A stretch of DNA of 64,000 nt from Nymphaea colorata (lineage: Eukaryota; Streptophyta; Magnoliopsida; Nymphaeales; Nymphaeaceae), in NCBI RefSeq assembly GCF_008831285.2, contig NC_045148.1:8995001-9059000 (forward strand), given 5' to 3'. Positions within the stretch are counted from its first letter, which is position 1, and every line of letters begins with the position of its first letter. The notes beneath the pieces are model-generated. The model did no database searches. It was not told the origin of the DNA and worked only from the letters and a program-made list of their open reading frames with translations. Shown one piece after another: positions 1-12,849 of the stretch. The position numbers were made by a program, and so were the translations under genes.

Positions 1-2384
1 TCATGCTACTCTTTTGGTGTTCATAGTAAGACTATTAATGGCAGCAAATACGTAAGTTGCTCCAATGCCCATCCTATCATCTATGCTATTCTTTGTTCCT
101 AAGAGTAGGAGTTTTGGTTGTCTTTATTCACGAATCTAGTCCATAAGGAATAGGTGTACTTCAGTGTCAGGTTATGTTGATTCCAAAGGCAATGAAGCAT
201 GGATCACAGGTGCACTTCACTTTTGCCAATAACTCCTTGCTTTACATATACATATTTGCAATTTCTTGAAGTATTGCCACGAACTTATTGTGACTTGGTA
301 GGGTATTTTTGAATCAAGTCTTCAAAATGGTCTTTATTCTAGAGCATGGTTCTGGTTTGCTTAACGGGTTGGTATTCAGGTGTGAACTGATATAAAAAAT
401 ATTGCCTCCATTAGAGAAAAGGTTACCTTCCAAGTCATATGGTTACTATGGTACCCTTGGAAAATTTGGGTATATATATATATATTATGTTGCGTGTGTG
501 TAAAATAGCAAAAAAATCAAAATAAAATCAAACAAGTGATCTAAAAGAACATTATATGTTAATGAACAGTAACTTTAAAAATCAATGAAAGCTGAATTAA
601 AAAAAAAAAAATCATTTAAAATTAAGTAGTTTCGATCAGTTTCGAGCTAAAAATACGTATACCTAAGTGTGTTCAAGTATCCACGGTGAGTATGGGTACA
701 GTGATGTGGGTATGCGAACCTTATGACCTAGGGTACCTTTTGTATGTTTTCATCAACCATAAGCAAGGAAAAGCCTTATATTGTAGAGACTTAGAAAGCT
801 CACTAATGCATCCGAACAGGCACGTCTAGAAATCCTTGGGGGACTAGTTTTTTTAATAAGTCTTACAAACAAATGAACAAGATGATATAAATTGAGAGTT
901 TTTCAAGTCATCCACAGATTTAAGGATAATAAAACATTTCTAACTTTTAGAAACACACCCAAGTTTCGCTTCAAGAATGAAAAACGCCCTTATCAAAACA
1001 TAGGTCATCATGAACTTGAGTTAATGAAAACGACTATGCTACCCACCATGTAAAGAAAATTTAGGTCCGTTAGTTCTCATGGACCTTTTTTTTCTCTCTA
1101 CAAATAAGGCTAATACATTTTCAACTATATTCCAAGTAGCTAGCTTTTTAATTAATACCAAATCAATTAGGTGAACTCTTTTTGTCATTAAGTAAGGCAA
1201 GTGAAACGTTAGCATATTAATAAGTATGGTTTTCATGTTCCTTTTCAAGGACAAAATCATAATGTTTTACTAAAAATGCTAGTGCTTGAGAAAATGATTA
1301 AGAGAAATTTTCAAAGAGAAGCCGACATTAATTTTTGATATAAAACATAAGTACCCCTCACAAGGAGCCGCTCTTCCTTTGACCCATGAAAGATATTTTT
1401 GTCTTCAAAAGAAGCATTTTTGTTATTTTATATTAAGAAATAATACTTTCCATCAACAGGTGGCTCTTCGAGAATCTCTCTTCCAAGCTGAACACTTATT
1501 TGCCAACTTTAAATAGCTAATTTGTTATTTGCTCAAATATTAGGCGTCCGATTGTAACCTTTTAGTTTAACAATTAACTTGACCGGAATAAATTCATGGA
1601 AGCACAGGAGAACGTTGGCGTGCTTTACAAGATCTTTCCTTGACTTCGAATCACCTGTCGCTATATCCTCTTGAGGATTGAACTCGCTCATCTCTCTGTT
1701 TCCAAACCCCATTTTCCTCAACCTTGGACCTTTCTCAACCAATTTTTATTGTTTTCCATAAAAAGGTAGTCTTCATCTCCTTCCTCGTTTAGGGCTTCAA
1801 AAACCTTAGCAGATGCCATCGCCCTCCAGTACCTGCTCCCTATTTTCTCAACTTATTGCTACTCAGACAGATCTCCATAGAATGGTAGATCAGCTCCAAA
1901 TCAATAACCAGAATCAGACAGAAGAACTTCAAGGTAGATCAGCGCCAAATCAATAACCAGAATCAGTTTAAATGACAGAAGAACTTCAAACGGGGCAAGA
2001 GCCATTCTAGAAACAGAGACGTGGATTTCCACCAATTCTCCATCTAAACAAGAGGCAAGCACCTTCAAAATCGTTGATTCAACAGCTCGACCGTCAGATG
2101 ATAGGGAAGGCTTACCCATATTGGTTTGGGTTTGAAACTCCTGTGCATGAACTTCATTAGTTCATCCCCAGCAGGCCTCCATCGACGAGCAGCAAGCATC
2201 ACACAAGCGACTTGCAATCTGTGCCTTTGCATGACGAAGTTGAGATCTTCCTCCTTTTTGGCCCAAACGAGAAAGAGCATTTTGCATGCCAAGAGGTGAT
2301 CAGCTTTTGCATCCACCGTGTAGGAATATTTTGGATCTGGATATTCTTAAATTCCAATTTTCACTAAATAAAGATTTTGCGGAT
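1..2384. other. Gene-free stretch, duplicated TNL-cluster flank
   Basis: I see no gene here; the short open frames have no recognisable domain. About 990-1760 is a diverged copy of about 4690-5320: both contain the same stretch beginning with a GAACTTGAGTTAATGAAAACGA-like sequence, then a TTCTCATGGACC block and an AGGAGCC.CTCTTCC block in the same order. The stretch lies beyond the 3' end of the first TNL relic and is best read as old duplicated cluster flank. Confidence 0.6.
1884..1990. repeat. Short tandem duplication of about 50 bp
   Basis: The block containing CCAAATCAATAACCAGAATC followed by ACAGAAGAACTTCAA occurs twice in direct order. The second copy has a small insertion (TTTAAATG). 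It lies in non-coding DNA. Confidence 0.75.
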
Positions 2385-2430
2385 AAAATCCGGCAGAGTT
2401 GCGGTCGTCATTTCCACAATGCGTTCCGAT

Positions 2431-2845
2431 CTAACTGTATAGAACATCGTGAGAAGCATAGCACAGGAGTCGCCGGATCCCATTCAGGTTTGACGTAGGT
2501 CCTGATACCCGCATCCTCAGATAATAGCCTTCCCTTGAGTCTACTCAACAATCGCTTCTCCGATGCCGTGCTACCAATACCACCTGCAGCCATACTTAAC
2601 TTTTGTGTGCACTGATAAACGACATGGCCATCTCCTTCCATGATTGATATAGATACAATCATACAGTAAGTGCTTCACGGTACAGTAGGGCAAGCCGTGG
2701 ACTCCACGCTACTCTTGTTTGACGTTTCCCTCCTCTTCCCACTCTTGAAAATGTGACCCAAAAAGGCTGATCGTCTGGATAATCAGAAATCTCTTTCTTT
2801 TATTCCAAAAACGCTGGACGTCTTCAGGTATGAAAAGGCGGCCTC
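2431..2845 (-). pseudogene. TNL post-LRR exon, relic copy 1
   Basis: This is a decayed copy of the last exon of the TNL genes (compare 21196-20756). It starts after a splice acceptor at 2848-2846 in the shared context TTTGATGCTATAG, so the apparent TAG stop is really the acceptor. Pieces of the domain survive in different frames: a VGRGGKRQTRVAW segment, a SISIMEGDGHVVYQCTQK segment and the terminal DVLYS that matches DVRYT in the intact copy. Frameshifts separate them. Its upstream side (2850-3640) matches intron 4 of TNL-B, but no LRR exon follows, so only the gene's 3' end remains. Confidence 0.65.
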
Positions 2846-2849
2846 CTAT

Positions 2850-3640
2850 AGCATCAAAGCAGCACAGAAGTAGGCCATTATTGCCATATCACCTTGAGCA
2901 CCGACAGACATTTTGGGAAGCGAAAAACAAGAAAGTAATCAAATAAGAAATGGCAGGAGCAATGCCACCAAATTCTTGAAAAAAATCACTCAGACTGCGT
3001 ACTTGAATTTATGTTTGTAAATCTGGACTCATACTTTTTCTTGCATTTATATATATTTTTTTAATTGAATGGTTGTTCCCAGCATTGTTGTGGCAATCGC
3101 TATGTGAATTAAAACAGGCTGTGCCAATGCAATGAACCCGCCGATTTAGCTCAATCGGTTGTCAATCAGTAAAAAATGTAACAAAAATTATTTTAAAAAA
3201 ATGAAAACATATTAAAAAAATAATTTAAAAATCTTAAATGATGTTTGGAAACTGTTAAATCCTAACCAACCAAGTTGCGTGATTCTTATATATACATGTT
3301 TCTTCTTGTCTATTTACTAAACTATATTGTCAACTGGCCTCATTTGAAAAAAAAAAGACATTCTTTTGCCTAATCAAGCTCATCATTCAATTTCTCCCTA
3401 ACACTAGCTGATCATTCATTTTTTTTTTTAAGTAGAGATCTGGATACCACTAGTTTTTAATACTTATTCACCTAACTGTAAAAGCACTTTCTTTTGTTGT
3501 TAATTTACTTTCATCAATATTCTAACAACTCAAACAGTTGGCCTCATTTAAAAAAAAAAAAAATTCTTTTGCCTAATACAAGCTCTTCATCTCTTGCCCT
3601 GTGGCCGTATCCACCCCTTACTCGACAACACTCGAGTAAG
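2850..3640 (-). repeat. Remnant of TNL intron 4 with internal repeats
   Basis: This stretch matches the introns at 6137-7627 and 21197-22635. All share a GACTGCGT.CTTGAATTT block, a CCGATTTAGCTCAATCG-like block and a unit of roughly 215 bp that starts CAACTGGCCTCATTT, continues ACATTCTTTTGCC and ends GAGATCTGGATACCA. That unit is present twice here (about 3324 and 3537). Beyond about 3640 the similarity to the LRR exon is gone. Confidence 0.6.
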
Positions 3641-5760
3641 GTAGATCTCAAAAATTTGCATGGAAAAATTGTAATGCATAAAATATTCTTGTATAAAGCA
3701 AAAGATTGTGGTTTAGTTGGGGGACATGATGTAGAGGCACCGAATGCTGTAGCATAATTCAAGAAGGGAAACAACGAGGAACGACTACTGCAAGCTGCTT
3801 GCAAGTCGGAGAACCATAAAGCAATATGCACAAGATCGCATTGAAAATTTGACAAAAAGAATTGATTATTGCTTCTAAAAATAGGAATCTTCTCCCAAAC
3901 TATCTCCATAAAAAAGAAAGAAAAAAAGAAAACAAAAAAACTTAGCTGCCTATGGCACTAGTTCTTGTCCAAGAAGCCAGATTATCTTTTAAGTCTTAAA
4001 CTTAAAGAAACTGTTCGATTATATATCTAGGTATGTAACATATAACCCTTACTTTTCTTAGACAAATTCGAAAAATAGTATTACAAAAAAAGGTATTGCA
4101 CTTCAAGCCCCAATGAAGGCGGCAATGAAACCAACCTGCAACAATGAGTTTGTGAACCCAACTGGCAGAGCTGCATGCGGATTCAGTGAATCTGCTTATT
4201 CATTGATTCAGCAGAACAGGTCATGAACCGGTCAAAATTGTTAAAAAATCCATACAAGAAAAAAAAGGGACTTATACAAATAATTACAAAGAAAAAAATT
4301 CTTGAAATATCTTTAAAATGGTAAAACTTGAATCGGCTACTGAACCGAATCAGTTTGCCACCTGATTCAGGCTGATTTTACTGACACCGGCAAAAAACCA
4401 TTAACAATATTGCAAAGACGAATGCTCTTCCCTGGTTATTCCTAGTGCTCACCAAATCCAAAGATAACCAAACGTTATTTATATTCTTCAAAGACCCATG
4501 GATGTGATTCTGTGAACGCCTCCAGAAACAATTAACAATTTGCAAAAACAAATGCTCTTTCCTAGTTATTCCTAGAGCTCATCAGACAGATGAAGATAAT
4601 TAAACGTTATTTGCATTTTCAAAAACCCCTGGATGTAATGCCATTAAAAATTTCTTGACCCACCATTTGAACGAAAAACACACTAATTATAAAAACATAG
4701 GTTATCATGAACTTGAGTTAATGAAAACGAATATGCTACCGGCAATGGAAACAAAATCCAGGTTAGTTAATTCTCATGGACCTTCTTTTCATCTCGACAA
4801 ATAATGTTAACACAATTTTAGTTATACCCTAACACATTTTTAACTAGATCCCAACTAGCTAGTTTTTTTAATTAATACCGTATCAATTACGTGATAAGAA
4901 AATTAGGCAAAAGAAAGTTAATCGTATTGAAAAGGCAAGCATATTTTTCATCACGTTCCCTTGCCGGGACAAAATCATATTTTTGTTTTACTAATTTAAC
5001 AAGAAAAAATTATAAAAAAATGCTTAATGCTTGAAAGAATAATTAAAAGAAAATTTCAAAGAGAAGCCCACATAAAAAATTTTGACATAAAACAAAAGTA
5101 CCAATCATAAGGAGCCACTCTTCCCTCGACCGGCGAAAGATATTGTTGGTCTTCAAAGAAACGTTTTTGCTATTTTATATAAAAAACTGATGTTTTCTAC
5201 CAACAAGTGGCTCTTAGAGAATTTCTCTTCCAAGCTCACTTATGAAGAAAGTTGGGTGTACTTTGAATAACGACAAACCTTTATCTGCTGTTTTTGTTTT
5301 TTTTTTTCCTATAAAAATTTTGCAACGGTCAATTAATAAAAGTTTTAAGGGGAGTGTTAACTCATAACCATGAAATATTAAGGACAACAAAGTTGAATAT
5401 TTTTGGGTGCGAGTCTGCATTCACACAAGCGACTTCCAATTTGTGCCTGACAAAGTTGGGCCAAACGAGAAACTTTTACATCCTTCGTTCATTTTTGTTA
5501 GAAACAACATACAAAACTCTCCTCTTACACTCTCAAGAAAAGATAGAAACAACAAGGAAGAAGACAAAGATTTACTTGGTTCGGAGTAATAATATCCTAC
5601 GTTCATGGTCGCACAGATCTTTCACTATTAACTCTTAGATGAACATAGACACTCTTACAGAGAAGACAAAAAAAACTATGGTCCCCTCACAACATAAGGA
5701 TTAGGGCAAACCCGCAGTATTGAATATAAATATAAATCAAGTTCTATACACCAACAATTT
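3640..5760. other. Gene-free stretch with duplicated blocks
   Basis: No coding exon is recognisable. About 4403-4510 is repeated at about 4527-4640; both copies contain TGCTCTT.CCT.GTTATTCCTAG and CAAACGTTATTT-like blocks. About 4690-5320 is the partner of 990-1760. The region therefore looks like accumulated tandem duplications between two TNL 3' ends. Confidence 0.55.
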
Positions 5761-5777
5761 TTACAGTACTTTGCGAT

Positions 5778-6136
5778 CTAAGTGTATCGAACAATTACAA
5801 AAGCATTGTCCAGCCTGATCTCGTTCTGGTTTGACGTAAATGCTGATACCAACATCCATCTCTTCTCTGCTGATGAAGTGGTACAAATTCCCTGCGGTAC
5901 ACTTATAGACGCCATGGCCATCTTCTTCCACGATTGATATAGATATAGAAAGTTTCTGTATTTCAAGAAGCCATGAAGAAGAAATGAACAGTCGGCCGTT
6001 TCCCTCCTCTTCCCAGTTTTGGAAACGTGATCGAAAAAGACTGATGATGGTCAGAACCACAAGGAATCGCTTCTCCATACTGCCTTCTTCCAAGAACGCC
6101 GACGCAGAATGTCTTAAGGGATGAAAAGGCTAACCC
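5778..6136 (-). pseudogene. TNL post-LRR exon, relic copy 2
   Basis: This is homologous to the TNL-B last exon. It starts after the acceptor CTTTGATGCTACAG. The opening reads LAFSSLKTF and continues to FSITFPKLGRGGKRPT, then stops early; SISIVEEDGHGVY lies in a second frame and the final IVRYT in a third. It is thus frameshifted at least twice. It lies 1491 bp past the LRR relic at 7845-7628, nearly the intron 4 length of TNL-B (1439 bp), so it is the former 3' exon of the gene whose 5' part is now TN-A. Confidence 0.7.
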
Positions 6137-7627
6137 CTGTAGCATCAAAGCAGCACAAAAGTAAGCCATAATTACTTTGGCACCGATATACATTTTGAAA
6201 AGCGAAAAATAAGAAAGTAGTTAAATAAGGAATGCCACGGAATTCTTGGAAAAATCACTGAGACTGCGTCTTTGAATTTATGTTTGTAAACCCGAATGTA
6301 TACTTTTTATCGCTTTTATATTTTTTATACTTGAATGGTTCTTCCTAGTATTGTGACTATCCCTTTGTGAATTAAATCGACAGGGGTGCCAGTGTAGTGA
6401 ATCCACCGATTTAGCTCAATCGACTGTCATTCAATAAAAAAATATTTAAAAAATATTTTCGAAAAATGAAAAAAACATATAAAAAATAATTTAAAAAATC
6501 CTTAAATTATGTTTTGGAACTGTTAAAAGCTGGCACATAGCACTCTTGGATAGCCGGAAATTTGAATCGGTTCGCCATTGATTAAATTCTAATAAACGGA
6601 CTTTCGTGTTTCTGATGATAATGCCGGTTCCCAGCTAAGAGACCTAAATTATGACATACTTTTTACATAATACATTCTTATATAAACATATTTTTTTATT
6701 TATTCAATTTGTGCTTGCTAAAAAGGAATATAAGGTTCCACGGGACCTAATTTTCTTAGCCCTTGAGAAAGCATATGCTGTTGTTGGTACTTCTGCATGA
6801 TCGGAATCATTATATATACATGTTTCTCCTTTTCTATTTACTAAACTATATACTCAACTGGCCTCATTTGAAAACAAAACAAACAAAAAAACAAACATTC
6901 TTTTGCCCAATACAAGCTCATCGTTCAATTTCCTCCTAATACGAGCTGATTATTCCAAAGTAGGGATCTGGATACCACAAGTTCTTATACTCAGTCACCA
7001 AACTGCAAAAGCTTTTTATTTTATTGTTAATATACTTTCATCAATATTTTAACAACTCAAACAGACCACATACCATATACTCAATTGGCCTCATTTTTAC
7101 CAAAAAACATTCTTTTGCCTAACACAAGCTCATTATTCAATTTTCGCCCAATACAAGCTGATCATTAAATTTTTCATTCCTTTCTTTTCTAAGTCGAGAT
7201 CTGGATACCATTAGTTTTTATATTTGTCGCCTAACAAGCTGTAAAAGCTTTTTTGTTTTGTTGCTGATATACTTTCATCAGTATTCTAACTACTCAAACA
7301 GAACCATGTATGTTAATGTAATTCACGTTATCAGGTAACTTAACAGTAATGGTGACTCGATGCGTAAATACTTTGAAAAACACATACTGATATATAAATA
7401 AGTTTCTAGTGCTTTTCTTCTTTTTTTTTTTTTTAACTAAATAATCAATGATCATATACATATAACACCTTCAATCGGTCCTTCGGCTATGTTTCCAAGA
7501 TGGAGCAAGTCTAAAAAAATGTCTGGTCCATGAGTAGAACCTTCTCCGCGTAATTAAGTCAGAGCAACAACACAAGCAAAAAAAAGAAAGCCGGCAAAAC
7601 TAACGACTTGGAGGAACTAGAACGTAC

Positions 7628-7845
7628 CTTAAAAACCCTTGTCACGAAGGCAGGACTAAGCTGGCTGAACCCTGATAAACCACCACATGGCCTTGGCAAT
7701 TCTAACGTCTCCAAGTTGTGGGCGATGCTCTCCAGGCCGCAAAAGTCTCCGAGCAATCTGCAGCCACTGAGTTTCAATTTCCTCAAGGATTTCAAGTTTG
7801 AAACGTCCGAGATCGTTCTCAAGTTGTGGTCTTCCCTAGAATAGC
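7628..7845 (-). pseudogene. Terminal LRR fragment of the truncated TNL
   Basis: This is the last part of an LRR exon and is very close to the end of TNL-B exon 4: SNLKSLRKLKLSGCRLLGD here against STLKSLRKLKLSGCRLLGD there. The match begins near 7845 and runs to a shared donor after VTRVFK. The rest of the LRR and all of ARC2 are missing. The near-identity over a short block points to a recent copy or gene conversion between this unit and TNL-B, followed or preceded by a large internal deletion. Confidence 0.75.
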
Positions 7846-8181
7846 CTCATAATTTACCCGTGATGCTTTACAGTAACATTTATATCATGGAGTGACAAGA
7901 AAATGAACAAAGGCAAGCATGTAATATTAGGAAGACAGGCAAAGAATCGCTAGAAGAATGACTATTGCTAAGATGCAACCATGAAGCATCAAAATGGAAA
8001 CCACAGGTCAAGTAATTGGCCATCTCAATTTATAGTTCTTATACATGAAATCCTTTGGCGTAACACAACGGTATGAAGAAATGAACATAAATTTTACAAG
8101 AAAAGATGCAGAAAGACTTTAATTTCCCATCCCCAACACAACAGAATGCATATTGGATTATTTCATTAGCTGCCAGCATAT

Positions 8182-11100
8182 CTATACCAAATGCAGAATA
8201 GAATCTGGAGGTGACCGCTCGAGTTTGTTCAACATATCATCCCATTCCTCCTCACTTGTTCTGTCTGAAAGCAAAGATCCTAGCTTCTCCAGAGCTTTAG
8301 GAAGTCCATGGCAGAGGGCAACAGCCTGCTTTGAAAGCCGAAAGTATTCCTCGGGTGGTGCCACTTTCCCGAAAGCATAGTAGCATAACAACTGAAGCGC
8401 TTCTTCATCATCCAATTCTTTTGGTGAGTATTTCTTGTACATCTCGGCATCCAGGAAAGAGTCATCCTTGGTGGTGATAATGATCCTACTACCTGGACGG
8501 AACCAGTTTTTGTCACCCACCAGTGCATCGAGCTGGTTCTTGTCACTGACATCGTCCAGAACGATGAAAACACTTCCTTTACTGACTTTTTCTTTGATCG
8601 CATTCTTCCCTTCGTCAACATCACTCATCAATGGCTCTTCTTTCACTTTCAGAAGTCCGCAGGTAAGTTGCTTATGGAGAGACGCAAGACCATCTGTTCT
8701 TGAAGCTTCTTCGACACCCGGAAAAAAGAAAAAAGCATCAAACTTGAGAAATATTTGATTGTAAATGGCCTTTGCAAGAGTCGTCTTTCCAATCCCCTGC
8801 TTTCCATGGATTGCTACCATCCTGACATCATTGGCATTCACATCCAACAGCTTCATCACGTCTTGCACTTTGGGTTCCATCCCAATGGGGTGCTTTGGCA
8901 GCGCCAAGGGAGGATTCTTCAATTCTTCCATGATCCTTCTGATAACTTTCTCAATCAGTCCTTTCTCCTCCCTGCAATAGCCAACAAAAAAGAGAAGAAA
9001 GCGTGTAAATATGTGGCAGTACGCATGGTTTCTGCTCTCATCTACGATATTTTTTGCAACCATGAGGCTAATAAATGATGCTTAACATTACTGTGAGCTT
9101 GGCAGCGAGAAGACCCATGGCCTTGATGTTCATCCTATCCAGGTATTATCTCGTGATGCAAGTCATGGATCATGATCTCGGTGTATGACACCATGAGATA
9201 AAATCACGAAGCCGTTTACCATATTAAACAGTTCAGTTAATCGAAACATATTGCACACTTCGAGCGGTGGATGTGTTTAAGCAGACGAGAAGAATATATA
9301 ACCTCTGCGACATTCATTGTCATGGAAATACATAGTGCAACTTTATGCTAATGTCAAAATCATAAAGCATCGTATAAGCAAGATTTAAAAACGAAATAGT
9401 TTATTCCCTTTCAATGACTTAGAAATGAAAAGCTTGATCCAAGCACTTAGAGTTTGGTATGATGCTATCAGATCAACTTCATTTGCTCCATGTAGGCTTC
9501 AGTTTACTGTAATCAAATTCAGTCAATCAACTGTGCCCTGTGCTTTCTTAATTGAAGCCCATGGCCAGCAGAGGTTATCCAATTTAAAGTGGTGGCTTTC
9601 CAGGCCCAGTCCAAGTCCTCGTGCTATGGTTTCCTTTCCTATTCCATCTGACTTGATGACTTTCAAGGTTTATTGACTCCGAACAGAGTGAATTCAAGTT
9701 TAGCCAGCCAGGAAGGAATCTTTCTGGAAGCAATAATGCAACCAGACAAGCCACCGACTTTAGCATAACTTTCGCCTTAGATCCTGATGCTCTGTACTAT
9801 TCATGGCCGTCAAGAAGATCATCCTTCCTCGATCACCAAGCAAGCGTGAAAGCTCCTTAACCAGTGTGCAAGATTGGCTTGTCATGACGGCTTGTGCTCT
9901 TTAACAGAGGCTGGTATTCTCATTCTTCAACGGGGCTTGAACCAGGCAGATTATAGCACCTGGAAGCTGCGCCAGGGCGCGAGCTATAGAGGACCTCATT
10001 TGGGTATTACCAGGCCGGATCTAGCCCCGGAAAGGTACTGAACAATTTGGCACCCAGCAAGTCCAAAACTGATCAGAAAACCGCCCTCTAATCTTTTAAA
10101 AGAAAAATAGCAGAAAACTTTGACGATAAATTTGGGTGTATCTGCTTTTGCTGATAAAAAAAAAATAAGAAAAGATGATGCTTTGTGAAATAAATGCGTT
10201 TCTCCTACTTCTTCCTGAGTTGGACACATGGATGCTCCAAGCACCCAAAAAATTGTCAGGGAGAATGCACTTGCTCAAAGGGAGAAAGAGCAGAGACTCC
10301 CTGGAATGCGGGAAAGCGGATAGCTGTCCCAGAAGCCTGCTATATTTATAGTCTCACTTGTTTCGACAAGTGAGTGAATCCAAACATGTCTGAACTATCA
10401 GGATCCTTTTTCTTGCTAAACCTGAGAAAAGCAGCAAAGATTCAATGAGCAAGTATCGACTAGCTGAGAAGAAAATATCCTAATTTATCCAGGTAAGTTG
10501 ATGAATGCATTGTTCGAAAACCACCACTTTTTGTCAAATTAATATTCAGAATTGCCCTACCCGTCTCAACTTCTGAGCAGTTCAGTAAAAGACATGGAGA
10601 AGAACCTCAGACCTGTCATCATCGAGCGTGAAACCAGGGGCATTTCCTGCAACCCTCAGAGCCTCCTTCCACTCATTGACTCTCTCTGCTCCCAAACGAT
10701 CCGTAAAGCCAGGCAACAGGGAGCCAAAGGTTCCTTCCTGTTTCTGCACATCCACTGGATTGACGTGGACGAAGACGGGAATGATCAGCCTATTGCACTT
10801 GACGATGTCCGCTAGCTCCTTTAGGCACCATCTCGAATGGGCATACTGCACAGAGAAAATGGCCACGAAGATCTTCGACCCTTTGATGGCGTTGAACATG
10901 CGATCTCCGATATTGTCGCCCGCCTCCAGTTCCACACTGTCCAAGAACGTTCGGACGCCCATGCGGACAAGCTCCTCATAGATGTGCTTCGTGAAACCAT
11001 GGCGCGTGTCTTCTCCTCTGTAGCTGAGGAAGACATCATACTCGAACCGTGGCTCTCGTACAGGACTAGAAGTTCTTTGAAACAGTCCGGTCTCCGCCAT
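8182..11100 (-). CDS. TN-A: truncated TIR-NB resistance protein
   Basis: This gene of the TNL immune receptor family is reduced to TIR plus the first part of NB-ARC. Exon 1 is 11100-10613 and exon 2 is 8971-8182; phase 2 joins them without a stop to give about 425 aa. I took the ATG before AETGLFQRTSS; an in-frame ATG 36 codons upstream (11208) is possible. The TIR has YDVFLSYRGEDTRHGF and SRWCLKEL, the latter holding the glutamate needed for TIR NADase activity in this family. NB-ARC shows an unusual P-loop GKQGIGKTT (about residues 219-227), kinase-2 FIVLDDV, GSRIIITT, and GLPKAL in place of GLPLAL. The frame stops after PDSILHLV, where ARC2 should begin, so there is no MHD motif or LRR. 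TN-type proteins exist in plants, so it may be expressed, but degeneration of a full TNL is equally possible. Confidence 0.7.
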
Positions 11101-11217
11101 GTTTGAAGAAGGCCTTCTTGATTCCAAAGGCCTTGTTAGTTCAGTGGCTGGAAGAGATGAGGAAGGAGAATAATTTGCTCCATCTGTGAGCATTTGTAAG
11201 CAGAACATGTATACTTA

Positions 11218-12840
11218 TTAGAGGAAAGTTATCGGCCGTAGACACACATATTGAACAAGGCCGATAGAGCTTGGGGAGAAAGTTTGTATCATTGTATTCT
11301 CGAAAAAAAAAAACAGTATAGCACCAACCGTATTGCCCATCAATTTCGTTGTCAATGTACGAAAACGGCTAAATATGATCTCATAGATTACCAGTTTGTC
11401 TTCCATATCTTTAGCGCAGAACTTAATGTCAATATTACTTAGATTGCCAGATTTGCTGCCATCCCCATAACATTGCAAGTGTTGTACATGCAATGGGTTA
11501 CTTGGTGAGCCAAGTGGAACTACAAAAGAGAATTTTTCATCCTCACACAGGGTTTTACTTGCCAAAGCGCTTAACTCCACTAAATGTTTGAAAGTCTTTC
11601 CCTGCAATGATTTCTTATTAGTATGAATGCATCTATTAAAAATGTACGAGAGAGAGACCTTAAATAGGCTGCTCATCAATGTAAAGTTGATATTTTCACA
11701 TCCATTCATGTCTAACAGTTCCATGGACTCCAAATTTTGAAACCCATGAACAGGTTTCAACGTCTTGCATCCTTGCCGAATTAATGTCTTCAAAAACAAC
11801 GGCAGCAGAGGAAGCGATTGAAGTTGTTGACAACCTTGTAAATTGAGTTCCTCAAGTTTGGAAAGGTTATGCTTCTCAGGTAGTTCCTTGACAAATTCAA
11901 GTAGTTCCTCGACAAATTCACAATTTTTCATACTTAAGGTGGCCAAATTATCAAGGCAACAAATTGATTCGTGAACCTCACGAAGCTTTCCACAGCCATC
12001 AAGGAATAACTTTTCGAGATTCGGGGTCCAAGCAAAATTCGGTGTAGCTTCTATATAACAATTAGAGAGATCAAGAACTTTCAACATGTCCAACTTTTGG
12101 CGACATTAATTTCAGTAAGATGATAATATGAAGGTTGAGCAGTTTCTATCGAAAATACTACCTTATTTTTCGGTGTTAATTCATAAATGCTGCTTTAAGA
12201 CAAGTCAAGTATCGCAAGGTTCTTAAAAGACGTGCAGCCAAACGTCACCCACTCCAGCTCGCAGCCTCTTTCATGTTTAGAACTATGCCTTCAACTGTTC
12301 ATTTTTTCTGTGAAATAAACAAAGTGAAATTAATCACAATATTTTGCCCAATATTAAGATCAATTTACTTTTGTCAAAAGAATACGTCAGACGTACAAAC
12401 TTAAACTTAGAATTGTAAAAAAAAAAACAGCAAAAATCGTACTTTTGACTTTGTGAGGGGAAGACGCTCCTCAAAATAAGTCCTTGGATTACATGAAATA
12501 CATGGGTGCAAGCTATCAAGGCATGGAGGAATTGGCCGTTTCTCAAAATTAAAATATGAATACAAGTAATCATATAGAATTGACAATTGTGAAAGACTTT
12601 TTTTAACAGTGCATGGAGCCATGGACAACGGACACACCCAAAGGCTCAAAAACTAAGTTGGTGCTAGAAGAGGCCAAAATTTCCTTATTGGTCATTGAAG
12701 TAATCGATTCCTCATTCAAAATAAGATTTTTCTCCTCAAGAACTCTAATTGCACTATCAAGGGAACAGTCATCCCAAAGGTAAGGCTTTCTTTTGGCTCC
12801 AACAAAAAAACATGCTGTATCCAAAAATACACACTTCTGA
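11218..12840 (-). pseudogene. TNL relic: ARC2, linker and LRR
   Basis: These are decayed pieces of a different TNL, in gene order on the minus strand. Around 12840-12700 there is an ARC2 segment reading FLDTACFFVGAKRKPYLWDD. Around 12300-12105 there is the typical start of the linker/LRR exon (VEGIVLNMKE), followed by a frameshift and SFKNLAILDLS. From 12093 to 11218 there is one open LRR and post-LRR frame with LKVLDLSNC, PNLEKLFLDGC and LEELNLQGC. The stretch 11660-11604 (57 nt, 19 codons) begins GTCTCTC and ends TTGCAG, so it may be a small intron that happens to stay in frame. No TIR or P-loop is present. Its sequence is clearly different from TNL-B, so it is a separate lineage. Confidence 0.7.
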
Positions 12841-12849
12841 TCATTATCT

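Noticed and set aside
2846-2848. TAG as a nonsense mutation in TNL relic copy 1
   Set aside because: The same position is CAG in the other copies and is the splice acceptor, so TAG is an acceptor variant, not a stop in an exon.
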